Assembly: GCA_017744355.1 (NCBI GenBank)
Contig: JAGIBK010000004.1
Span: 124,001-188,000 of the forward strand
Direction of reading: 5' to 3'
Length of the DNA: 64,000 bases
DNA from: a bacterium
GTDB taxonomy: Bacteria > Cyanobacteriota > Sericytochromatia > S15B-MN24 > UBA4093
A program made the translations under genes and the position numbers. The notes below the pieces were generated by a model. The model was given only the letters and a program-made list of their open reading frames with translations. It made no database searches and was not told where the DNA came from. Below are positions 33,516-41,140 of this stretch, piece after piece (position 1 is the first letter of the stretch; each line of letters begins with the position of its first letter).

Positions 33516-35012
33516 TCACTGCAACCGAATAAGCTTGTCCTTTGCGCCGCTGAAGCCGGAATCGCTCACGTAGAGTTGACCATTCGGCGCCTGGGCGATC
33601 ACCTGCACGGTCGTGAACCCGATCGCGGAATTAAGGACCGTGCCGCCCGGCAAGATTTTGGCGATCCTGCCGTCGCCTCGTACCGCCACGTAGACGTTCC
33701 CGAAGGGGTCCACCGTGAGACCAGCGGCGCCCGTGAGGCCCGAAGCGAGCAACGTGGGCAGGCCGTTCACCAGCTTGTAGACCTTGCCGTTGCCTGTGGC
33801 GGTGTAGTAGAGCGTCCCCAGCCCATCCACGGCCACCCCCTCGCCGCTGTTCGTATTGCTCGCGACTACCGTCGTCGAGGAGGTGGCGCCGGGCAGGAAC
33901 TTGAAGACCCTGCTATTCCCGGAGCTTGCGACGTACACGTTGCCCGCGGCGTCCACCGCCACCCCCTTGGGATTGGCAAGGCCCGTCAAGGTTCGCTCGA
34001 GCGTCCCGGTTGGCGAGAAGACCAGCACGTTGTCACCGCCGATGGTCGTGACGTACAGGTTGTTGGCGGCGTCCACCGCGAGCCCGCGCGGCTGGACGAT
34101 GGCAGGGTCCGTGAAGGTGGTTTGCAGGACGCCGCTCGCGTCGTACTTCTTGATCTGGTTGAGGGCCGACTCCACGACGTAGATGAAGCCGTTCCGATCC
34201 ACCGCCACCCCCATGGGCACCTTGAGGTTGGCAACGAGATCGCTCTTCACAGCCGGCACGTCGATCGACATCGAGGCCAAGGCGTCGTCGTTGGCGACGG
34301 CGAGGGTCGCCGACGCGGTCGAGAGCGGTTGGCCGCTGGCGTCGTAGGAAGTTGCGAGCAGCTGGTAGTTGGTGGTCGGCCGGAGGTTCGAGACGGTCAC
34401 GACGCGGGATGCGCTCGCCTGGGTGAGGCTGGGATAGCTGGCCCTCGGGGCCGTCAGGTCGGTGAGGATCAGCGAGGCGGAAGCGGGGCCCAACAGGTTG
34501 ATCGTCACGCTCGCCCGGCCCGCGAACACGGTATCGACCAGCTTGACGGGCAGCCTGGCAGCAATGGCCGACTGGTCGTTATTGCCCACCGCAACGGTGG
34601 CGGCACAGCGCTCGTCGTCGGTCGAGATCAGATTGCCGGCGGCATCGTAGGCACGGGCGAGCACCCGATAGGTGGTCTGGGGGCGGAGGTTGCCGAGCAG
34701 CGTCGCCCGGTTGAAGTCGATCGGGGCCGTGAGGGTCTTGGTCAGCGCGTTGGGGTCCGAGAGGGTCGTGGGCTGGCCCGTCAGCGCCGAGATCGGCGCG
34801 AACTCCTCGGGGGCGGTTTGGATCTCCAGGATGAGGTCCAGACGATGGATGTCGGCTGCCGTCTTGGGGGCGACAACGGCCTGGACGCGCGAGCCCGCGA
34901 ACAAGCTCGGAGTGACGAGCAGCGACGTGCCAGGCGACGCCAGGGGCGGGACTCGCGCGCAAGCGGTCGCCAGCACGAGAAGCGATAGGGCCGTTGGCAA
35001 GATCAAGCGCAT
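33516..35012 (-). CDS. NHL-repeat (beta-propeller) lipoprotein
   Basis: 498-residue lipoprotein (AAGGAG before the ATG, lipobox LATAC). The N-terminal 200 residues contain two beta-sandwich-like units sharing the ending R.TTYRVLARAYDAAGN / RPTTNYQLLATSYDASG. From about residue 225, six NHL-type blades follow (for example PMGVAVDRNGFIYVVES, PRGLAVDAANNLYVT, PKGVAVDAAGNVYVAS), forming a propeller. Probably a surface protein binding proteins or glycans. With its neighbour it lies in reverse orientation between proB and proA. Its first unit is homologous to the neighbouring small lipoprotein, pointing to a local duplication. Confidence 0.85.
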   Translation of the reverse strand: MRLILPTALSLLVLATACARVPPLASPGTSLLVTPSLFAGSRVQAVVAPKTAADIHRLDLILEIQTAPEEFAPISALTGQPTTLSDPNALTKTLTAPIDFNRATLLGNLRPQTTYRVLARAYDAAGNLISTDDERCAATVAVGNNDQSAIAARLPVKLVDTVFAGRASVTINLLGPASASLILTDLTAPRASYPSLTQASASRVVTVSNLRPTTNYQLLATSYDASGQPLSTASATLAVANDDALASMSIDVPAVKSDLVANLKVPMGVAVDRNGFIYVVESALNQIKKYDASGVLQTTFTDPAIVQPRGLAVDAANNLYVTTIGGDNVLVFSPTGTLERTLTGLANPKGVAVDAAGNVYVASSGNSRVFKFLPGATSSTTVVASNTNSGEGVAVDGLGTLYYTATGNGKVYKLVNGLPTLLASGLTGAAGLTVDPFGNVYVAVRGDGRIAKILPGGTVLNSAIGFTTVQVIAQAPNGQLYVSDSGFSGAKDKLIRLQ

Positions 35013-35151
35013 CCTCGTTCTCCTTCTGCGTTGATGACGACGTTCATGCAAAGTTGAGCCCCGAGCAGGTAGCGGTCAGCCATCTCGGTTGCCTAAAGCA
35101 GCCGGATCGCGAACCGCTACCTTGGAGCCGGTCTTGAGGGGATGCGCCTCG

Positions 35152-35679
35152 TTAGTCGATGGTTTCGCTGCCCGAGTGGCCCAGATAGCCGGGCAAGACC
35201 TCGAGGCCGGTGGCGTTGCCCGTGCCGCTGAACATCACGTTCTTGAGCTGAACGGGCACGGGGGGAAGGGTGATGGCGTTGTTGTCGGCCACGTCGAAGT
35301 CCAGCATGGACTCAGCGTCCACGCTGATCGGAGCGGAGGTGCCGTCCGTGGCGTAGGCGTAGGCCCGAATCCGGTAATAGCTGTCGTACGAGAGATTGCC
35401 GAAGGTGACGCTCTGGCTGTCGATGGGGCCCACGATATCCTTCGAGGCCTTCTCGGTCTCGGTGCCGCCTTGGAACTTGTAGAGCTTGAGGGTCAGGTGG
35501 TGGATGCTCGCGGCGGTGTACGGGCTGACGACGGCCTGCGTGGTACGTTCGCCTGCGATAACCTGGGGCCTGACCGTCACGCTGGCATTACCGGCAGGAG
35601 AGCCGGCAGGGGCCGCTGGGGCTGCATGACAAGCGGGCAAGAGCATGAGGAGGCCCAGGGTGGCGATGAGTTTCTTCAT
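35152..35679 (-). CDS. small beta-sandwich lipoprotein
   Basis: 175-residue lipoprotein with AAGGAGACGTC before the ATG and lipobox LPAC. After a Pro/Ala linker it contains one unit matching the N-terminal part of the adjacent NHL lipoprotein: TQAVVSPYTAASIHHLTLKL versus VQAVVAPKTAADIHRLDLIL, then SYDSYYRIRAYAYATDG versus RPQTTYRVLARAYDAAG, and DNNAITLPPVPVQL versus NNDQSAIAARLPVKL. It ends soon after that unit, so it is either a stand-alone version or a truncated copy. No catalytic motif. Cell-surface location is expected. Confidence 0.75.
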   Translation of the reverse strand: MKKLIATLGLLMLLPACHAAPAAPAGSPAGNASVTVRPQVIAGERTTQAVVSPYTAASIHHLTLKLYKFQGGTETEKASKDIVGPIDSQSVTFGNLSYDSYYRIRAYAYATDGTSAPISVDAESMLDFDVADNNAITLPPVPVQLKNVMFSGTGNATGLEVLPGYLGHSGSETID

Positions 35680-35896
35680 GACGTCTCCTTATTCGATGTA
35701 GGGCTATGGTCAATGCGTTGTAGAATCAGGCCTTCACTCTAACGAGGACTACCCTCGCTTGCCCCTTACGATCTCGACCGGTTTTTTTGGCCAGAACCAC
35801 CGAACGAAAGACAGGCAGGGAACCATGCGGCCCTCCTTGCCAAGGGCGGGACGAGCGCCTAAGATCCAGGCGGGATCCCTGGCTCGAGGAGGCTCC

Positions 35897-37153
35897 ATGA
35901 CCGTCCTGACTCCGTCCGTTCGTACCCTCGCCGAGGCCGCCAAGGCCGCTGCCCCCGCCCTGGCGCGGACTCATGCGGGCGCGCGCGATCGCCTCCTCCA
36001 CGCCATCGCCGACCGATTGATCGCTTCCGAAGCCGTCATCCTCGAAGCCAACGCCTTGGACCTCGAACGCGGCGAAAGCGAAGGCCTCACCGGGCCCCTC
36101 CTGGACCGGCTCTCGCTGGCAAACGGCCGAGTCCAGGCCATGGCCGACGGCCTGCGCGCGATCACGGCACTTCCCGATCCGCTGGGCGAGGTGGTCGGCG
36201 GCTGGACCCGCCCCAACGGCCTCAAGATCGAGCAGGTGCGCGTGCCCCTGGGGCTCGTGGGCTTCATCTACGAGGCGCGCCCCAACGTCACGGTCGAGGC
36301 CGCGGGCCTCTGCCTCAAGTCCGGCAACGCCCTGGTGCTGCGCGGGGGCTCTGCCGCCTTCGACTCCAACCGGGTGCTGGTGCGCCTCATCAAGGACGCG
36401 CTCGAAAGCGAAGGCCTGAGCCCCGACCTGGTCCAGGGCATCGAGAGCACCGATCGCCACGTGGTGGACGAGCTCCTGGGCCTCACGGGGATCCTGGACG
36501 TGGTGATCCCGCGCGGTGGGGCAGGTCTCATCCAGCGGGTGATCGAGAAGGCCCGCGTGCCCGTCATCGAGACCGGCACCGGCAACTGCCACCTCTACGT
36601 GGACGCATCGGCCGACGGCGAGATGGCCGAACAGATCGTCCTGAACGCCAAGTGCCAGCGCACCGGGGTCTGCAACGCCGCCGAGAGCCTCCTGGTCCAC
36701 GCTTCGCGCGCCCATGACTGGCTGCCCGGCATGCTCGAAAAGCTGGACGCTGCCGGCGTCGAGATTCGCGGCGACGAAGCGACCCGTGCTGCCTTCGCCA
36801 AGGCCAAACCGGCCACCGAGGAGGACTGGGGCACCGAGTTTCTGGACCTCGTCCTCTCGGTCAAGGTCGTTTCGTCGCTCGACGAGGCGATCGCGCACAT
36901 CAACCGCTACGGCACCCGGCACTCGGAAGCCATCGTGACCAACGACTACGCCAACAGCGAGCGCTTCCTGGCAGAAATCGACGCGGCGGCGGTCTACGTC
37001 AACGCCTCCACCCGCTTCACCGACGGGGGCGAGTTCGGCTTCGGCGCCGAGGTCGGCATCTCGACCCAGAAGCTGCACGCCCGCGGCCCCATGGGCCTGC
37101 GCGAGCTGACCACCACCAAGTACCTGGTGCGGGGCGCGGGCCAGACCCGGTAA
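35897..37153 (+). CDS. proA: gamma-glutamyl phosphate reductase
   Basis: 418-residue NADPH-dependent enzyme of proline synthesis that reduces gamma-glutamyl phosphate to glutamate semialdehyde. Signatures: VPLGLVGFIYEARPNVT, LCLKSGNALVLRGGS, IPRGGAGLIQ, ETGTGNCHLYVD, the catalytic cysteine in QRTGVCNAAESLL, and the C-terminal FGAEVGISTQKLHARGPMG. ATG chosen after GAGGAGG; longer readings into the intergenic region have no such site. nadD follows 8 bp downstream, then yqeK and rsfS, so all four are probably one operon. Full length and intact. Confidence 0.96.
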   Translation: MTVLTPSVRTLAEAAKAAAPALARTHAGARDRLLHAIADRLIASEAVILEANALDLERGESEGLTGPLLDRLSLANGRVQAMADGLRAITALPDPLGEVVGGWTRPNGLKIEQVRVPLGLVGFIYEARPNVTVEAAGLCLKSGNALVLRGGSAAFDSNRVLVRLIKDALESEGLSPDLVQGIESTDRHVVDELLGLTGILDVVIPRGGAGLIQRVIEKARVPVIETGTGNCHLYVDASADGEMAEQIVLNAKCQRTGVCNAAESLLVHASRAHDWLPGMLEKLDAAGVEIRGDEATRAAFAKAKPATEEDWGTEFLDLVLSVKVVSSLDEAIAHINRYGTRHSEAIVTNDYANSERFLAEIDAAAVYVNASTRFTDGGEFGFGAEVGISTQKLHARGPMGLRELTTTKYLVRGAGQTR

Positions 37154-37161
37154 CTGGCTCC

Positions 37162-37797
37162 ATGGCACGACGCATCGGGATCTACGGCGGATCCTTCGAC
37201 CCCTTCCACCTGGCGCACCGGCAGGTGGCCCAGACGGCCCTCGACCAGGGCGGGCTCGACCACCTCCACGTGATTCCCGCCAGGGTCTCACCCCACAAGC
37301 AGCACGTCCCGCCCGCCCCGGGCGAGGCCCGCTACCTGATGGCCGTGCTCGGCACCCTCGACGAGCCCCGGATCACCGTCGAGCGCTGGGAGCTCGACCG
37401 GCATGGCCCCTCCTACGCCTTCGACACCGTCATGCACGCCCGCCATTGCCACGGGCCCGACGCGGAGCTGTACTGGCTCATCGGCGCCGACAACGTGGCC
37501 TCGCTCATGCGCTGGCACCGCGCCGACGAGCTCATCGCCGCCTGCCGCTTTTTGGTCGTGCCGCGCGAGGGGCTCGAAGGCGATGCGCTGGAGGCGGCCA
37601 TCGCGCACCACCTCCCCGCCTCCCTCGCCGAGAGGGTGCGGCCGCTCGAAATGCCCCCCATCGACATCTCCAGCACCGCCATCCGCGATCGCCTGCAAGC
37701 CGGGGTCCCCGTGACGAATCAGGTTTCACGGTTGACCGCGCTTTATCTGGAGCGCTACAATCTCTATCCGGCGAAAACGGCCGACTATCCGTGCTAA
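37162..37797 (+). CDS. nadD: nicotinate-nucleotide adenylyltransferase
   Basis: 211-residue NaMN adenylyltransferase, converting nicotinate mononucleotide and ATP to deamido-NAD. Rossmann-like nucleotidyltransferase with the (H/T)xGH equivalent GGSFDPFHLAH near the N-terminus, the HKQ segment, WLIGADNVASLMRWH and the ISSTAIRDR motif near the C-terminus. It lies in the widely conserved proA-nadD-yqeK-rsfS neighbourhood. It may overlap the next reading frame at its 3' end if yqeK uses a GTG start. Complete and probably essential. Confidence 0.96.
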   Translation: MARRIGIYGGSFDPFHLAHRQVAQTALDQGGLDHLHVIPARVSPHKQHVPPAPGEARYLMAVLGTLDEPRITVERWELDRHGPSYAFDTVMHARHCHGPDAELYWLIGADNVASLMRWHRADELIAACRFLVVPREGLEGDALEAAIAHHLPASLAERVRPLEMPPIDISSTAIRDRLQAGVPVTNQVSRLTALYLERYNLYPAKTADYPC

Positions 37798-37826
37798 CGC
37801 CCGCAAGCGGAGCGCCCTTCAAAACG

Positions 37827-38429
37827 ATGATAACGCTGAACTCGACCATCCAGGCCTACCTCGCCGAAACCCTTTCGGCGAAGAGGGTCGCTCATATCCT
37901 GCGCGTCGCCGAGACCGCCAGGGAGCTGGCCACTAGGCACGGGGTGGACGTGGAACGCGCCGCTACCGCCGCCATGCTCCACGACGTGGCCCGCGAGACG
38001 CCCGGGCACAAGCTGCTCGACGAGTGCCGCAAGCGCGGCGTGGACATCCTGCCCATCGACGAGGTCAACCCCATGCCGAGGCTCCACGGCCGGCTGGGCG
38101 CCCTGTTGGCCCGCGAGCGCTTCGGCATCGACGACCCTGAGATCCTCGAGGCGATCGCCAGCCACACCCTGGGCCGGGTCGGCATGACCCCGCTCGAGAT
38201 GGTCGTCTTCCTCTCCGACTACACGGAGCCCGGCCGCGAGCCCCACGACGGCCTCGACGAGGTGCGCGAGATCGCCCAGACTGACCTCTCGCTAGCCACG
38301 CGCCTCGCCATGGATTACACTATTCGTCACTTAGTGAACAAACGCCGTGCACTTCACCCCCAGATGGTGGAGGCGCGCAACTGGATCCTCACCCGCGCCG
38401 GCGAGGCTCCCCAACCTGGAGGTTCTTAG
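37827..38429 (+). CDS. yqeK: HD-domain phosphohydrolase, YqeK family (Ap4A hydrolase)
   Basis: 200-residue HD-superfamily protein of the symmetrical Ap4A hydrolase (YqeK) family, which lowers dinucleotide tetraphosphate alarmone levels. Metal-binding motif HDVARE (AAMLHDVARETPGHKL) is preceded by the H in RVAHILRV and followed by HGRLGALLA and ASHTLGRVGMT, matching the family. I chose ATG at 37827; a GTG at 37791 overlapping the nadD stop would add 12 residues. The TAG stop abuts the TTG start of rsfS. The C-terminal extension of about 15 residues is ordinary. Confidence 0.92.
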   Translation: MITLNSTIQAYLAETLSAKRVAHILRVAETARELATRHGVDVERAATAAMLHDVARETPGHKLLDECRKRGVDILPIDEVNPMPRLHGRLGALLARERFGIDDPEILEAIASHTLGRVGMTPLEMVVFLSDYTEPGREPHDGLDEVREIAQTDLSLATRLAMDYTIRHLVNKRRALHPQMVEARNWILTRAGEAPQPGGS

Positions 38430-38804
38430 TTGATCGACAGCCGCAAACTGGCTGAGCTGGCCGCCAAAGCGGCCGACGACAAGAAGGCCAACGCCATCAC
38501 CCTGATCGATGTGGAGCACGTCTCCAGCATCACCGACTACTTCCTGATCTGCTCGGCCAACACCGGCGTGCAGCTCAAGGCCATCGCCGACAACATCGAG
38601 AAGAAACTCGAAGAAGCGGGCCACCTGCCCCTCCACATCGAGGGTCAGCAGTCCGCGCGCTGGATTCTGCTGGACTTCGGCGTGCTCGTCGTCCACGTCA
38701 TGCTCGAGCAGGACCGCGACTTCTACGGGCTCGAGAAGCTCTGGAGCCACGGCAAGCGCGTGGAGTGGACGCCCGCTCCCCGCGAAATGCAGGGAGCGAG
38801 CTAG
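38430..38804 (+). CDS. rsfS: ribosomal silencing factor RsfS
   Basis: 124-residue member of the RsfS/DUF143 family, which binds L14 and blocks subunit joining under starvation. Recognised by SSITDYFLICSANTGVQLKAIADNI, the ARWILLDFGVLVVHVM strand pair and the terminal YGLEKLW. The start is TTG, directly after the yqeK stop, with CTGGAGG 7-8 bases upstream; no better start exists. Convergent with the DUF948-like gene, whose stop is 2 bp away. The gene order with nadD and yqeK confirms identity. Confidence 0.95.
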   Translation: MIDSRKLAELAAKAADDKKANAITLIDVEHVSSITDYFLICSANTGVQLKAIADNIEKKLEEAGHLPLHIEGQQSARWILLDFGVLVVHVMLEQDRDFYGLEKLWSHGKRVEWTPAPREMQGAS

Positions 38805-38806
38805 GC

Positions 38807-39247
38807 TTAATCCTTCCGAGCCAACACGGCCGTCCGGGGCATCGCCTCGGGCGGCTTTTCCATCTCCTGGGGCTTGCGACGGTGCTCCGAGAGGAAGCCG
38901 AGCGCGCCCTTGAGACCGGCGTTGAGCACCGCGAGCCGCACCAGGGTCGGCCGCGCGAGCACCTGGTTGAAGGCGAGCACGGTCTGGCCGACGGCCTGCG
39001 CGGCCGTGTTGGCCGAATCCACCGCCTTGTCCATCTTGGCGAGCTTATGGTTGACGTCGGCGACGATCTGGTCCGCCTGGCCCATGCCGTGTTCGGCCTG
39101 GCGCAGGATCGTCTCGATCTGGGGAATGACGGAGCTACGGAGTTGGGCGATGGCGAGCCCGAGCTGCCACAGCACGACCGCAAGCAAGCCGCCAACCACG
39201 ATCACCGCCACGATCAGCACCCCGTAAAGCACATTCTGAGGGGTCAA
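38807..39247 (-). CDS. DUF948-like membrane protein
   Basis: 146-residue protein with one N-terminal transmembrane helix (VLYGVLIVAVIVVGGLLAVVL) followed by a long amphipathic coiled-coil segment (AQLRSSVIPQIETILRQAEHG ... VADVNHKLAKMDKAVDSAN). This is the layout of DUF948/YtxG-type general-stress membrane proteins. The start is TTG at 39247, because AAAGGAGG sits correctly upstream; earlier ATG codons lie before this site and encode implausible sequence. Function of the family is poorly known; membrane-tethered coiled coil suggests a scaffold or stress role. Confidence 0.75.
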   Translation of the reverse strand: MTPQNVLYGVLIVAVIVVGGLLAVVLWQLGLAIAQLRSSVIPQIETILRQAEHGMGQADQIVADVNHKLAKMDKAVDSANTAAQAVGQTVLAFNQVLARPTLVRLAVLNAGLKGALGFLSEHRRKPQEMEKPPEAMPRTAVLARKD

Positions 39248-39371
39248 GGGGGCCTCCTTTCTGGCGCTTTCCGGAGTATTGTACCCGACAGGCCAAGCTT
39301 TGCTCGTTTGCCAAGCCCTTCCCCCCATGGGATCATCGCGGAGCGCCCACCTTCCAGGAGAGGCACACCCC

Positions 39372-39833
39372 ATGACCGCCCCCTTCCAGCTACGCGACGG
39401 CCACGCATCCGATCGTCCCATGATGCGCCAGGTCCTCGAGATGGCCGCCCTCGCGAGCTATCCGGACCTTCGCGCGCTCGGGCGCCTGACCCTGCGCGAT
39501 CGCCTCGACGCCCTCTTTGCGAGCTACGACCTGCCGGGCAGGCGCTGGTGGATCGCCGAACGCGACCAGGAGGCGCTAGGGGGGCTCTGGGCGATCGCCG
39601 GGCTCCACCCGATCCTGGAGACGCCCGAGACCCTGATCGTCGCGGTAGGGGTCGTCGAGGCTGCGCGTGGCCAGGGCGTGGCGCGCGCGCTGATGACCCA
39701 TGCCCGCGACGTCCTGAAGGCCGAGGGCTATGATGCCCTCCGGCTCTTCGTCCACCCCGACAACGCCCCGGCGCGCGCGCTCTACGCGTCGCTCGGCTTC
39801 GAGTCCACCACGCTGGAGCTGACATGGCGTTAA
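39372..39833 (+). CDS. GNAT family N-acetyltransferase
   Basis: 153-residue GNAT with the acetyl-CoA loop VVEAARGQGVARALM (Q/R-x-x-G-x-A type) at about residues 96-110 and the motif B element FVHPDNAPARALYASLGFE. Strand and helix order fit the family. ATG preceded by CCAGGAGAGG. The next gene starts about 45 bp further on. It begins about 120 bp from the divergent DUF948 gene. Substrate unknown. Confidence 0.88.
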   Translation: MTAPFQLRDGHASDRPMMRQVLEMAALASYPDLRALGRLTLRDRLDALFASYDLPGRRWWIAERDQEALGGLWAIAGLHPILETPETLIVAVGVVEAARGQGVARALMTHARDVLKAEGYDALRLFVHPDNAPARALYASLGFESTTLELTWR

Positions 39834-39879
39834 GGCTCGCCTGATTCCAGGAATAATGCAGGAAGCAGGAGGTCGCGCC

Positions 39880-41022
39880 ATGAACATCGGTCCCTCGTTC
39901 CGTCCCCCCCGGTTCCTCTCCCCCAAGCTCGCCTCCTCGGCCCCCGAGACGCCGATCTCGAAGCCGGGCTTCTTCGAAAAGGCGGGGGACTTCGCCCAGA
40001 ACGTCTTCCAGTCGCTGCGCACCTGGGAGAACCCCAACGCCAAGGCCCCCAGCGACACGGGCGGCCTCAAGCTCGCGACCTACAACATCTGGGTCGGCGG
40101 CAAGAAGCTCTCCGAAGTGGACGCGGACCTGCGCCGGCTCGACGCCGATGTCGTCTGCCTGCAAGAGACGACCGAGGCCTCAGCGCGCCGCCTGGCCGAG
40201 CGTCTGGGGATGCACATGAGCTTCTACGCCCAGGAGCAGGGCGTCACCCGCGTGGTCGGCAAGGCCATCCTCTCGCGTCACCCGATCGAGGACACCCGGA
40301 ACATCCCCTTCAAGAAGAGCTGGGGCGACACCTTCAAGGCCATTGGCCGCGCCCTCTGGAACGGACCAAGCCTGCTGACCGTGGGCGAGCCCCTCGAAAA
40401 GCGAAGCTTTCTCAGCGCCAGCCTCAAGGTAGGCGGCAAGGAGATCGAGATCCTGGACGCCCACCTCAGCTTCGCCGACCCGGTGGCCAACGCCAAGCAG
40501 CAGCAAGAGCTCGCCGACTACGTCGCCGAGCGCCAGCAGGAAGGCAAGACCGTGATCCTCGCGGGCGACTTCAACACCAACTTCGCCCTGGCCAAGGGCG
40601 GCACGGCGGACGCCAATGGGACGGTGGCGACCCCGACGGACACGGCCGCCGAGTACCGTGAGCGCTACGGCGTAGACCTAGGTAACGTGGGCGACGCCAA
40701 GAACCGGGCCGCCACCGAGCGGCTCCTCTCGCTGATGAAATCCAACTGGCAAGCCCCCGAGCGTCTTGCGCTGGTCGATGGCCAAGCGATGACCCCGGAG
40801 GAAGCGCGCCAAGAGCTTGCGAGCGGCAAGGCGGCGCCAGGGTCCGAGCGTCACAAGGCCCTCTTGAGGGCAATGGACGGCATCACCAACTTCGAGGACG
40901 AGAAGCGCTACGACAACATCCTCGCCACGTCCGACGTGCGGATCGCCTCGACCCTGGTGGACCAGACCACGCGCGGCTCCGACCACCAGCCGGTGCTCGC
41001 CTCGATCCGCTGGGACGGCTGA
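39880..41022 (+). CDS. endonuclease/exonuclease/phosphatase (DNase I-fold) protein
   Basis: 380-residue DNase I-fold hydrolase without a Sec signal. After a Pro-rich, probably disordered N-terminus (MNIGPSFRPPRFLSPKL) the domain starts at about residue 62 with LATYNIWVGG. Metal/catalytic residues: VVCLQETTE (Glu), LAGDFNTNF (Asp, Asn) and the C-terminal SDHQPVLA (Asp, His). An extended insertion between DFN and SDH (about 235-345) is unusual. GCAGGAGG places the ATG; an ATG eight codons upstream is less well spaced. Family members cleave nucleic acids, phosphoinositides or sphingomyelin; which applies here is unknown. A secreted effector by a non-Sec route cannot be excluded. Confidence 0.85.
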   Translation: MNIGPSFRPPRFLSPKLASSAPETPISKPGFFEKAGDFAQNVFQSLRTWENPNAKAPSDTGGLKLATYNIWVGGKKLSEVDADLRRLDADVVCLQETTEASARRLAERLGMHMSFYAQEQGVTRVVGKAILSRHPIEDTRNIPFKKSWGDTFKAIGRALWNGPSLLTVGEPLEKRSFLSASLKVGGKEIEILDAHLSFADPVANAKQQQELADYVAERQQEGKTVILAGDFNTNFALAKGGTADANGTVATPTDTAAEYRERYGVDLGNVGDAKNRAATERLLSLMKSNWQAPERLALVDGQAMTPEEARQELASGKAAPGSERHKALLRAMDGITNFEDEKRYDNILATSDVRIASTLVDQTTRGSDHQPVLASIRWDG

Positions 41023-41070
41023 AGAAAAAATCAGCGGTTTCCACGGGCCAAAGGGCACGAGAATCAGGAG

Positions 41071-41076
41071 TATAAT
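41071..41076 (+). promoter_or_regulatory. -10 box upstream of korA
   Basis: Consensus TATAAT about 65 bp before the korA ATG; no clear -35. The hairpin at 41082 would then be at the very 5' end of the korAB message. Confidence 0.45.
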
Positions 41077-41081
41077 CGAGT

Positions 41082-41117
41082 AAGCGCCACGCATGACGCG
41101 TGGCGCTTCTTTTCTTT
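41082..41117 (+). terminator. hairpin with T-rich tail in the korA leader
   Basis: 11-bp perfect inverted repeat (AAGCGCCACGC / GCGTGGCGCTT), 5-base loop ATGAC, then CTTTTCTTT. It either terminates the 39880 gene or acts as an attenuator or 5' stabiliser of korAB. Confidence 0.65.
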
Positions 41118-41140
41118 AGCTAGAGAGAGAGTACATATAT

